Part shown: positions 1-9,597 of the stretch, in pieces | How the letters are laid out: each line of letters begins with the position of its first letter | Position numbering within the stretch: position 1 is the first letter of the stretch | Assembly: GCA_021464525.1 (NCBI GenBank) | Contig: JADRCO010000721.1 | Span: 1-27,615 of the forward strand | Reading direction: 5' to 3' | Origin: Rhizophagus sp. LPA8_4_AMF | Taxonomy: Eukaryota > Glomeromycota > Glomeromycetes > Glomerales > Glomeraceae | DNA length: 27,615 bases | Made by a program: the position numbers and the translations under genes | Notes under the pieces: generated by a model | Seen by the model: the letters and a program-made list of their open reading frames with translations, nothing else | The model's database searches: none | What the model was told of the DNA's origin: nothing

Positions 1-180
1 TATCTCACATGATACGTTTTTTCAGTATCTCCGTATACAACACGTATCTTGCAAGATACGGAATTGTGCATTTTTCCGTATCTCAAAATGTATCTAGACG
101 TATCTAGACGTATCTAGGCGTATCTCTCAGTATACAAAACATATCTTTCAGTATAAAAAACGTATCTACTTTTTTTATAG
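1..180. repeat. GTATC-rich repeat block
   Basis: The block is built from many copies of GTATC/GATAC in both orientations. Positions 90-129 hold four head-to-tail 10-bp units of the form GTATCTAGAC (the third and fourth varied). Positions 43-60 form a perfect 18-bp palindrome, CGTATCTTGCAAGATACG. The block runs off the left edge, so its full size is unknown, and it ends where similarity to the BTB-TLDc gene begins. It could be a minisatellite or the end of a transposable element. Confidence 0.75.
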
Positions 181-1212
181 GGCAGCAATATATCATTGGA
201 TCAAATCATTCAAATAATGATTAGATTATGCAAAATGGGATTAAACTCTTCAATATTATTTCTCTTCATAAAGGAGCTTTTTCAAAGCTTGAAGAATTTT
301 GTAATGATATTATGAGTCAAGACTCAAAATTATTGATTGGTTCTAGTGAGGTTTGGGGACTAGATGATGATGCTTTGCTTTACTTAACTATCTAAATATG
401 AAAGAAGTAGTAATTTGGGAGAATTTACTAAAATGGGGCATTGCAAAGAATCCAACACTTAACTCTGATATGACAACCTAGAGTATTAATGATATGAGAC
501 CTTGAAGGAAACACTATAAACATTCATTCATCATGTTCGGTTTTTTCAAATGTCACCTCAAGAATATTATTTTAAAGTTCATCCTCTAGTTAAATTGCTT
601 CCTAAAGTACTTGAGGAAGATTTAAATTTATATTATGTTGTTCCAGATTGCAAATTGGTCACAAAAGTTCTTCCACCTAGAAAATCTCATATATTTGATT
701 CATCCATTCTTACAGAAACCCATTTTAACCTTATTTCATACTGGATTGATAATGGACAAGAAGAATTGCCAAATCCACTTGAAAATGGTCAATGTGAATT
801 TAATTTGCTTTTACGTTGAAGTAGAGATGGATTTGAATCTCAAGATTTTCACTTAAGCTGCGATAATAAAGGAGCTACAATTGTTATTATTAAATTAAAA
901 AATTTGGATAAAATTCTTGGAGGATATAATCCAGTAAAATGGAGTGGATCTGATAAATTTCTTAAATCAGATGAAAGCTTTATCTTTACTTAATATAATT
1001 TTTGATGAACGTAAATTATTTGAAAATGAAGAGTTAAAAATAGTAATTTTGCAATTACAGATGGTGTTAATAGATTCCAAGGATTTGGTTGGGGAGATTT
1101 ATTTATAATTAAAAATAGTTGTAAGTTAAGTGATTATTCAGCTAAAATTCACAATTCTGGAAATTTTGAAATTGATGATTATGAAGTTTTTCAAGTTGTA
1201 AAAAAGAAATGA
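181..1212 (+). pseudogene. BTB-BACK-TLDc gene, 5'-truncated and broken
   Basis: This is a decayed paralogue of the intact gene at 5871-7370. Similarity begins near 181, within the BACK-type region, and runs to a stop at 1210-1212 matching the intact gene's end. The BTB domain and first exon are absent; the GTATC repeat block lies in their place. Clear blocks include QNGIKLFNII (231 on), IWENLLKWGIAKNPTL (about 415-460), an open stretch at 550-819 starting MSPQEYYFK, and FEIDDYEVFQVVKKK at the end. In-frame stops occur near 393, 479, 505, 817 and 990, and the frame changes at least twice, including near 396 and around 990-1040. No functional product is expected. It is a host gene relic from duplication. 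Confidence 0.85.
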
Positions 1213-2426
1213 CATTCTAATAAGGAATATTCATACTTCATAATAGCATTAATTGGGATCAGTTTAACATTATTTAGCTTTAATTTGAATCACTTTAATA
1301 TAAAAAGTTAGCAATTTACGTAAGATATGATGCAATAAAATATTTTTTTAGCCATAACTGAAATAAACATAATAATCTTTTATACTTATCAATCACTTCT
1401 TCATTAAACAAAATATGTAAAATTTATACAGTATATGACAGTTATTTTTATAACTTTATTAACTTTATAAAAAAAATAACAAAATATTATTCTATTTATG
1501 TTTAAATTATATTTTTCTGTTAAATATGTATTATGAGTTATGTATGGCAAGTGTTATTATACTAAGGAGAGTCAAATAAGAATAATCGCAGTAATTGCAT
1601 GCTTGCGTAATTTTATTGTTCCAGGGATCTTTAGCCTATATTAATTTAAACCTAAAAATAATTGAAGCAATTTAACTATACTTTGAGCAATATAATTACG
1701 TATACAAACTGAAAAGACTATTTTTATTGGTTGATAACATAACTAAAATTTTCTGGATAAAAATATTTAACTATAAAATAAAATTTGCAAAAGAATTTTC
1801 TAATGTAATATATTAATAATAATTAACAATATGAATTTTTTTTTTTATTCACCAAATCTTGTAAATTTCAATATTTTGTGAATAAAAAAAAGAACTTTTT
1901 AACGCATTACAATAAAAACATAATACCTTAATTGGGCAAAATTTTTATTGATTCGTAAGTTTTGAATAATGGATTGACAGGTTATAAAATAATCCCCTGT
2001 CACACTAAATGTTACTTAGTAATTTTTGAAATTGCGATCGATTAACAGAGTTTATAAATAACAGAAATATTCGTTTACTTATTTCCCAGTTTCATATAGA
2101 TAGCCAGGAAATATCTAATTTTAATATAAAATAGTCAATGTTATAGTATATTTAATGAGTGACACACTCCGGAGGATTACCTATTTATTTAATGGGAAGG
2201 GAACGCTGTCCCTTCGGGATAAAAATCCCCATTCTTCCCAAATAAATAATACAAAAAATAAGGTAGTTCATGTAATCCATCCATGAATTTTGCATAATTA
2301 ACATAAAAATTTTGGTTCTACGTACGCTCATTATAATCAGTTATATAACTCGCTAATAGTATTTATGTTATTTTTGTTCTTAACTAACGAAATAACGAAA
2401 TAACTAAGAAAATTCATTTATGTATA
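1213..2426. other. Non-coding AT-rich spacer
   Basis: I see no credible reading frame, RNA gene or splice-linked exons here. It separates the BTB-TLDc pseudogene from the DNA transposon. The only notable structure is the compact multi-hairpin segment at 2157-2280, listed separately. Confidence 0.6.
2157..2280. repeat. GC-richer segment with nested inverted repeats
   Basis: Several complementary arms nest in a cloverleaf-like order. GAGTG 2157-2161 pairs with CACTC 2165-2169. GGATTAC 2174-2180 pairs with GTAATCC 2272-2278. TATTTATTT 2182-2190 pairs with AAATAAATA 2240-2248. TGGGAAG 2193-2199 pairs with CTTCCCA 2234-2240. AAGGGA 2197-2202 pairs with TCCCTT 2209-2214, and GGGAT 2216-2220 with ATCCC 2225-2229. 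A fold-back MITE or a structured RNA are both possible; no tRNA consensus is seen. Confidence 0.5.
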
Positions 2427-2428
2427 TA

Positions 2429-2451
2429 CAGTCAGACCCCTCTACAGTCAC
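2429..2451 (+). repeat. Left terminal inverted repeat
   Basis: The sequence starts CAGTCAGACCCCTCTA and is followed by CAGTCAC. It matches the reverse complement of 4914-4936 at 22 of 23 positions. The outer three bases, CAG, fit pogo/Tigger-type ends next to a TA target. Confidence 0.93.
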
Positions 2452-2796
2452 ACCCTATGTAGTCACACCCTTTTATAAGCACCCGTTTTTATAGAACTGA
2501 CCCAAAAAGTAGCTAAAAAACCTTTTTATAATCACAAATAAGTTACAGTCACTATCACCGCAGAATTTTAACATACATATTACCTTTGTTAATGATTAAA
2601 CCTCGTTACTATCATATGATCTACAGTATAATTAAATCAAGTGCAGATCGCTAATAAAATTGCGCCATTGCACATTTCTAATGTCACGAGTCACGACGCG
2701 TATCAATTTATGACACGTAAAATTGTACCACATATAAAGCCGCAGCAACAGAATCGGAATCAAAAAAAGCCCATTTTTTTTCTCTTTTCTTTCAGT

Positions 2797-4686
2797 ATGC
2801 CTCCTCTCCGACATACTAAAAAATCCAAACAATGTCGTTCTGCTATTAGCGATGATATTAAGCGTCAAATATGTGAGTGGGAAGAAGAAAATCAGAATAA
2901 AAAACACATAGAAATAGCAAATCATTTTAATGAAAAATATGACTTGAAGATTGACCGAAGCACTGTGTCAAAGATTCTGGGACAACGAGACAAGTGGAAA
3001 TCAGTAATAGATACTGAATTTTCTGGTAAAACTTTCAGGCATAGAACAGTAAAATATCCATTGTTTGACCGTGCTATGAATTTATGGGTAGAAAATGTGA
3101 CGGCCGGAGGTGTTATTTTAACAGACATGTTAATTAAAGAAAAAGCCAAAAGTTTTGCTAATGCATTTAATATACCAGAAAATGAGTTGGCTTTTTCTAA
3201 TGGTTGGTTGGATAGGTTTAAAAAACGTAATAATATTCGAAGATATCATGCACATGGAGAGTCAGGAAGTGCACCTTTAGCATCTCTTCCAGAAGAAAGA
3301 GCAAAATTACGCCAACTCTTGAGCCGATTTCCTCCTGAACACATTTATAATATTGATGAAACAGGTCTTTACTTTCGAATGGCACCAAATCAAACTCTTT
3401 CAACCAAGCCAGTTCTTGGTCAAAAAAAAGACAAGACACGAATAACAGTTCTTCTTGGTGTTAATGCAACAGGAACTGACAAGCTTAGACCGTGGGTAAT
3501 TGGTAATGCAAAGCGACCAAGACCTCTTTTACATGTAAATTTAGAGCGTCTTCCTGTCCACTACCGTGGAAATCCTAAGGTTTGGATGAATTCAACAGTC
3601 TTTGAAGAAGTACTCCGTGATATGGATAATTATTTTAGAGTGCATGATAAAAAAATCTTGCTCCTAATAGATAATGCTCCATCACACTTTGATCCACATT
3701 ATCGTTTACCAGAACAAGATGAAAATAATGAAGAGGTTAATTCAACACCTGCTTCATCTGAAAGAGGAAGGAGTAATGCTGGAAGGTCAAGACCAGCACA
3801 TGGTATACTAATAAATAAAAAATCTTTAATCATTTATCATTACTAAATTCTGCTTTTATTTTTTTTTTTAAAAAAACAATATCAAGGAAATCAAGCTCCA
3901 AGAGGTAATGGTAGGTCAAGAAGGCGTGCATCCACCCAGCCTGATGCTTCCCGGCTTCAACTAACTCATGTTGAAGTGGCCTTTCTACCACCAAACACTA
4001 CAAGTCACCTTCAACCTCTTGATGCTGGGATAATTGCTAGCTTTAAGAATCGCTATAAGCAGAATTATTGTCGGCATATGCTGAAACTTTTTGAAGAAGG
4101 TAAAGATATTAATCAAGAAAAGATTAATGTTAAAGAAGCCATTGACTATTTGGCGGATGCATGGAAAAATGTGACTGAAGAAACAATTCTTAATTGTTGG
4201 AAAAAGACTGGGATACTACCTTCTTCAACTAATGGGGAGGTAGAAGATGCGATGCAAACCCAACAAGGAATATTGAATGAAGAAACTGCGAATATTAACC
4301 AAATAATTGGAGAATTAGACACAGAATCGGACATTCATGCTGCTGCATTGGCAAATGCAATTAATGATTTCTTTTGTGATTTAGAAGAAGACATTCCAAC
4401 TGAAGAAATCTTAAATGATGATGATATTATAAAGTTAGTTCAAGAGGAGGCGTGTAGTGATGAAAGTGATGATGATTCTGAAGAAGAACCATTAATGATT
4501 TCTTTGGGCGATGCATTCAAATCTTTAAAAACTTGGATAGAGTTTTTTGAACAACAATTCATAGATGATTTTGATGTGAAAGATATGGACGTGTTTAAAA
4601 AATATTTTGCTATTGTACAACGGCTTGAATCTCAAGCTAGAAAGCAATCATCAATAACTGAATTTTTTAGTATTCATAACAATTGA
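2797..4686 (+). CDS. pogo/Tigger transposase (CENP-B-type DNA binding, DDE_1 core), 2 exons
   Basis: The predicted protein cuts and joins the element's ends in the nucleus. Exon 1 is 2797-3802 and exon 2 is 3887-4686. The 84-bp GT-AG intron joins in phase (GGA Gly codon), giving 1806 nt and 601 residues. Residues about 10-66 form a CENP-B/psq-type helix-turn-helix, and about 85-150 a second Tc5/CENP-B-type DNA-binding region (SNGWLDRFKKRNNI). Catalytic Asp are D187 (NIDETGLYF), D292 (LLIDNAPSH) and D381 (LQPLDAGII). D292 and D381 are 89 residues apart, far more than the roughly 30 usual in pogo; the extra stretch is Arg/Gly/Ser-rich and carries the intron. An acidic region follows (EESDDDSEEE-like), then a C-terminal QSSITEFF (589-596) resembling a PCNA-interacting box. 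The start at 2797 sits just before the first helix-turn-helix; an in-frame ATG at 2710 is the alternative, and the pyrimidine tract plus CAG at 2776-2795 could be a 5'-leader splice acceptor. Confidence 0.9.
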
Positions 4687-4913
4687 AATATTATAACTTT
4701 AGCACTTACTAATACATTTATAAACAATTGATTCAATTTGTTATTCCTTTTATTAATATAATAAATTTTACATAAATAAATTTTACATAAATAAATGTAT
4801 TAACCTTTATAAAGTCACCGCACATGATTTATTATTATAACAGTGATTATACAGAGGGTCGGTTATTACAGTCACACCTTTATATAATCCCCATTTTTGG
4901 TAGAACCGACCTG

Positions 4914-4936
4914 GTGACTATAGAGGGGTCTGACTG
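4914..4936 (-). repeat. Right terminal inverted repeat
   Basis: The reverse complement starts CAGTCAGACCCCTCTA and continues TAGTCAC, differing from the left end at one base. It is followed directly by TA at 4937-4938. Confidence 0.93.
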
Positions 4937-5186
4937 TATATATATGGGTCCATTTATAAGTGTAAAATCCATCATGATGCATACGTGATAAAAAAGTTCA
5001 TTATTCACTGTACATACATACTGTTAAAAAATCAGAAGCCCGATGTGACGAAAACTTTATTGAAAAATTTGGATTATAAAAATTCGAAAATGAATTCTTA
5101 AATGTCATAGAAAAAAGCTTGTTATACCTAAAAAAAATGAATATTTATAGAAATAGTTTCATACCAAATTTCAATTATTGAGAACA

Positions 5187-5262
5187 TATGGGCGCATTTT
5201 TGGAATTAATGACGAACCTTCCTGGCTTATTAATAAAATTGCTCCAAAAATGTGCTTATATG
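5187..5262. repeat. Imperfect inverted repeat (fold-back)
   Basis: GCATTTTTGGA at 5194-5204 faces its imperfect complement TCCAAAAATGTGC at 5243-5255, with CATATG/ATATG-like outer bases at both arms and ATTAAT copies inside. It may be a small MITE-like remnant. No target duplication could be fixed. Confidence 0.4.
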
Positions 5263-5593
5263 ATGATTTTACAATGTAATAATCGCATCTCGTGATCGCC
5301 GATTATCCGAACCCAAACTCCTTCCAAACCTGATCCGGATGATCGACAGAGCCCGTTTTTGCGGCTAACTGTAAAAGTGATCACATGATATTATCTATGA
5401 AATTATACCAAGATTAATAAGGTTAGACATCAAATTACGAAGTTTTGGCTGGGAAAGTATTAATATTTTCAATAAAAAAATTCATTCTTTTATAATTCAG
5501 ATAAATTGAAAATTTATATTTTTATATTTTTTAAATGGTATTTTGTAAATTTTGTTAACTTTCTAACTTTCATTTATAGTATCGGGATGATCA

Positions 5594-5596
<3 letters not shown>

Positions 5597-5632
<36 letters not shown>

Positions 5633-5636
5633 TTTT
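5597..5636. repeat. A32-T8 homopolymer junction
   Basis: Thirty-two A residues are followed directly by eight T residues. It is about 235 bp upstream of the BTB-TLDc start. The length is likely unreliable in any assembly. Confidence 0.9.
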
Positions 5637-5807
5637 ATTATATACATAATAATTTACCGAATATGTTAGTTTAGGATTAAAGAAAGTGTGATGTAATTCG
5701 TCTTTTAATGATTTTATTTAACGCATAATACTTATTATTTTTGCGTATGATCATGTGAAAATACAATTATAGGCAACAATACTGATCGACAAATGATTTA
5801 AATAGCA

Positions 5808-5813
5808 TATAAA
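5808..5813 (+). promoter_or_regulatory. TATA-like box of the BTB-TLDc gene
   Basis: TATAAA lies 63 bp upstream of the ATG at 5871. A similar box stands at a comparable distance (69 bp) before the middle kinase gene, which supports both. No transcription start is visible. Confidence 0.5.
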
Positions 5814-5870
5814 GGGAAATGATATCCATTTTTTTCAAACGATAATCCTTTTTTCTTTGAGAAAAAAAAA

Positions 5871-7370
5871 ATGACTCGTCAAGCATTAACTGATACACTT
5901 TTAAAAGATATTAGTGAACTTTATGATGGAGCTGATGATTATAATGTAAAAATACAAGTTGGAGAAGATTCTGAAACGGAAATTTTTAATGCACATTCTG
6001 TTATATTACGTGCTAGGTCAACTTATTTTCGTTCAGCATTTTCTTCAAATTGGGCTAAAAAGGAAGGAGATTTTTATATATTTAAAAAACCAAATGTATC
6101 TGCAATTGTATTTCAAATTATATTAAAGTAAGTTATGAATACTTTAAAAAAAAAAAATTTAAAAAATTTTTTAATATACAAATTTATTATTAAAATTTAT
6201 TTATTTTTTTTTAATAGATATATTTATACCGGAACAATTACGTTAGACGCAATTAATGTTGAAAGTAATCTTATTGGATTACTTATTGCAGCAGATGAGA
6301 TGAACCTTCATGAACTTGTTGATCATCTTCAACAACATATTATTAATTTAAATCATGATTGGATGGTTCAAAATGGGGTTAAACTTTTTAATATAATTTC
6401 TCAACATAAAGGTATATTTTCTAAACTTGAAGAATATTGTAATAATATTATGAATCAAGAACCTGAATTATTGATAGATTCTAATGATTTTTGGAGATTG
6501 GATGATGAAACCTTAATTACATTTATACAACTTGATAATCTTAAAATGGAAGAAGTTAATATTTGGGAAAATTTGGTTAAATGGGGTATTGCAAAGAATC
6601 CTACACTTAGTGCAGATATGACAACTTGGGGATTTGATGAATATGATATTTTAAAAAAGACCTTAACAAAATTTATTAAACATATTCGATTTTTTCAAAT
6701 GACACCTCAAGAATATTATTATAAAGTTCGACCTTTAGGTAAATTACTTACTAAAGAACTAGAAGAAGATTTACTTTCATATTATATTGTTCCAGATTGT
6801 AAATTAGCAACAAAAGTTCTTCCACCAAGAAAATCTCAAAATAATAAAAGATCCGAATCAGCAATTATTACAACCAAACATTTTAATCTTTTATCATATT
6901 GGATTGATGATGGACAAGACACAATACCAAATACACTTAAAAATGGTCAATATGAATATAATTTACTTTTACGTGGTAGTAAAGATGGATTTGGAGTAGA
7001 AATTTTTAGAACAAAATGTAATAATAAAGGGGCTACATTAGTTATAATTAAATTAAAAAATTCTAATAAAATTATTGGAGGGTATAATCCAATAAAATGG
7101 AGTGGATCAGGTAGTTATCTTAATTCTAGTCAAAGTTTTATTTTTTCATTTTATTCAAATGATTTAGATTCTTCAAAAATTATTTTAAGTAGAGTTAAAG
7201 ATAGTTTTTATGCAATTTTAGATGATAATAATAGAGGTCAAGGTTTTGGATTTGGTGATTTATATATATTTTTAAAAAGTTGTAAATTAAAGCATTATTC
7301 TACGAAAATTCATGATTCTGAAACCTTTGAAATTGATGATTATGAAGTATTTCAAGTTATTAAAAAATAG
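5871..7370 (+). CDS. BTB-BACK-TLDc domain protein, 2 exons
   Basis: The predicted 469-residue protein carries an N-terminal BTB fold (about 20-125), a BACK-like helical region (about 135-235) and a C-terminal TLDc domain (302-469). BTB-BACK proteins often act as substrate adaptors for Cullin-3 ubiquitin ligases; TLDc domains are linked to oxidative-stress protection and V-ATPase binding. Neither role is proven here. Exon 1 is 5871-6127; the 90-bp intron 6128-6217 starts GTAAGT and ends TTAATAG; exon 2 is 6218-7370. The splice rebuilds the BTB signature ILKYIYTGTI across the junction. TLDc hallmarks include LLLRGSKDGFG and IIGGYNPIKW. The ATG follows a run of A and has a TATA-like box 63 bp upstream. 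No frame damage is seen. The pseudogene at 181-1212 is a close paralogue, separated from it by the transposon. Confidence 0.93.
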
Positions 7371-7569
7371 ATGAAAGAAGTTTTTTTTTTCGTTAAATTA
7401 TTTATTATTTATCTTGTATTCATTATTATTGTAACAAAATATATATAGAAAAAAATAAAAAGAACATTTATTTTTTAAATAAAATAAAATAAAGTAATAT
7501 TTTCCAAATATAAATTACGTTACCATAAATCAAAATTACATGTCATTTTTTATAATACTGTGTTACGAT

Positions 7570-7643
7570 TTATTCCAGATCTTTCTTACGTGAATAGACC
7601 TTAAGGGCAACTACATCCGTAACTTCTTTGATATTAAAGCAAG
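7570..7643 (-). pseudogene. Isolated exon-like fragment (possible last exon)
   Basis: On the minus strand a pyrimidine-rich tract ending TTTGCAG (down to 7644) is followed by an open reading of 23 residues beginning CFNIKEVTDVVALKVYS and ending RKKDLE before a TAA at 7570-7572. That resembles a 3'-terminal exon of a lost or duplicated gene. No convincing upstream exon was found, and I do not recognise the protein. Codon content looks more gene-like than its surroundings, but chance is possible. Confidence 0.25.
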
Positions 7644-9411
7644 CTGCAAAAAAAAATATAAAGTACAATTACAAGATTTTGTTGTTAGGAATGAATGATT
7701 CTCCATGTGGGTCAACTAATCAACTATGGTCTTATGATTAGTGCAAATCTTGGGTTAAGGACAGTATGATTATCTCCATTTCGATATTTAAATCCAATAT
7801 TGATAATTCAAAATTCAATTGTGAAATACCAAGATGAACTTGTTTTCCTACGTATATCATTAATATAATCAACTTTAAGGGACAATTAATTGGTGATGAT
7901 TGATTATATTCACTTTGATATTTTATGTTCGATAAATTTAGCATCCTTTTGTTGATTTATCAACTAAAAGACTAATTGTTCTCGTATTAGTCCAACTAAC
8001 CCACATCTGCTTATTTATCTGCGTGCATCTCTTTCATCATTTAATGCATAAATACATCCAACAATATAATTCAAAATTTAAAATATGTATGATATATCAA
8101 GATGAATTTGTTTTAGTATGAAATTTGAAAATCTTTGTTAAAATATTCATAAGTTAATAAAATTTCTATCTTTGTTAATATAAAAGAGATCAATTTTTTA
8201 ACAAAAATCAAAATTGATTAAATAATCAAACTATTAAATGATCGGCTCTAAAATTGCCAATAATAAGATTGGTTAAATCTAACTAGATTTTATATTGAGG
8301 TTCCGATATGTGAGAACTATTTATCAATTGGCTGAAAAAATTTACTAAGAAAAAAAGGTAATTTCTTTATTTTAATAAAATCATATATCAAAATAGAATT
8401 TTTAAAAGTTAATCTAATTAATTTTAATTCTTATAATTTGCTAATATTACTATATTTCATCTTGTTTTCTGTTATATTGAAATTATTTAAGTAAAATCAT
8501 TTCTGATAAATGGATTATGATGCACTGCTTTCAATTGTTTAGATCGATAATCATGAAAAATCTAAGATCTAGGCATTACAAAAATGTTTTTACTTATTTG
8601 ACAACTTGATTAAGGAAAAAAAAACAATCAGCATATTCGGCATATTCTATTTTTCAATAAGTATTAATAGAAAGTTCGTTCTTTAAATGAAATATCTTTC
8701 AAATTTATTAAATATATTATATATCAAACTAAATCCAACTTTATTTCACAATAAATTATTAAAGAATATATCGATTAGATCTAAAACATGATTGATATCT
8801 GCTTTATAATCAATCGTACATTATTCATTCAAAATGTGATCATGAGATTTAAAAAGATTCTGATAAAATTGCTTAAGGGAATAGTTGATCTGATAATCTG
8901 ATATTTTAAATTCAATAACATGTTACTATTCATGTGATTTTACTGTCATGTTATTATGATTTTTATGATTTCACTTTCATATTATTAACATATAAAGAAT
9001 ATTTAAATATTTTGATAATGAAACTTATAAAAAAAAAACATTTATTAATTATTGCGATAAAATAAATATCTGATACTTTTTTTTTTTGATTAATAACATT
9101 AATAATAAATTAATTCATTCTATTTTACTCTATTTAAATCTCATAAAATTCATAATTTTTCATGATTTTCTTTTTTTCTCTTAGATTAAAAGTAAATTAT
9201 TATTAATTAAAATCTATTAATTTCAAATTTTTATCACAAAGTAATTAGGTTTTTAATCCATTATAAAAAAAAAAATTAATTATTCAATAATCTTTGTAAT
9301 ACAGAAGAAATTTTATACTATAGTATAAAAAATCTGCTAAAAACCTATTTTGAATGTTCCGGTTGAATATTCGGACTTGTAACCTTCATCACATTGAAAG
9401 AAAAAAAAAAA

Positions 9412-9428
9412 GAGAGAGAGAGAGAGAA
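9412..9428. repeat. GA dinucleotide microsatellite
   Basis: About eight AG/GA units follow a run of A residues (9400-9411). Confidence 0.85.
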
Positions 9429-9597
9429 AATCTAAAATATGAAACAATTCCAATAAAAGGATTCTTCCATTCTATTTAAAAATCAATATAAAATGATCTT
9501 TCAATATTTTATTATTAATATTTTAATGTATTTCGTATAAAAAAAGATTTTTTTACCTAATGGAACTTTTTTAGTCCAATTTTATCACCGATTACAC

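Larger units (their letters stand above)
2427..4938 (+). mobile_element. pogo/Tigger-type DNA transposon, apparently complete
   Basis: The element proper is 2429-4936 (2508 bp), flanked by a TA dinucleotide on each side (2427-2428, 4937-4938), the target duplication expected of the Tc1-mariner/pogo superfamily. Its ends are 23-bp inverted repeats starting CAGTCAGACCCCTCTA, with one mismatch. Inside lies one transposase gene with a CENP-B-like DNA-binding region and a DDE_1 catalytic core, interrupted by one short intron. Hexamer AGTCAC recurs near both ends (2446, 2461, 2547 on the left; 4813, 4870 and, inverted, 4914 on the right) and may mark transposase binding sites. Matching ends, open coding region and intact flanks suggest a recent insertion. 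It lies between two BTB-TLDc paralogues. Confidence 0.93.
4939..5870. other. Non-coding spacer upstream of the BTB-TLDc gene
   Basis: No gene is seen. It holds an imperfect fold-back at 5187-5262, a stretch of higher GC at 5280-5360 with no coding signal, a long A/T homopolymer pair at 5597-5636, and a TATA-like box at 5808-5813. Confidence 0.6.
7371..9597. other. Mostly empty AT-rich spacer
   Basis: Apart from the exon-like fragment at 7570-7643 and a short GA repeat near 9412-9428, I see no gene, RNA or mobile-element ends. AATAAA-like polyadenylation motifs occur about 100 bp after the BTB-TLDc stop (7476-7492). Confidence 0.55.

Noticed and set aside
2632-3439. Minus-strand open frames inside the transposon (2632-2925, 2922-3149, 3218-3439) and 4146-4334
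   Set aside because: They are antisense to a well-supported transposase and show no independent domain.
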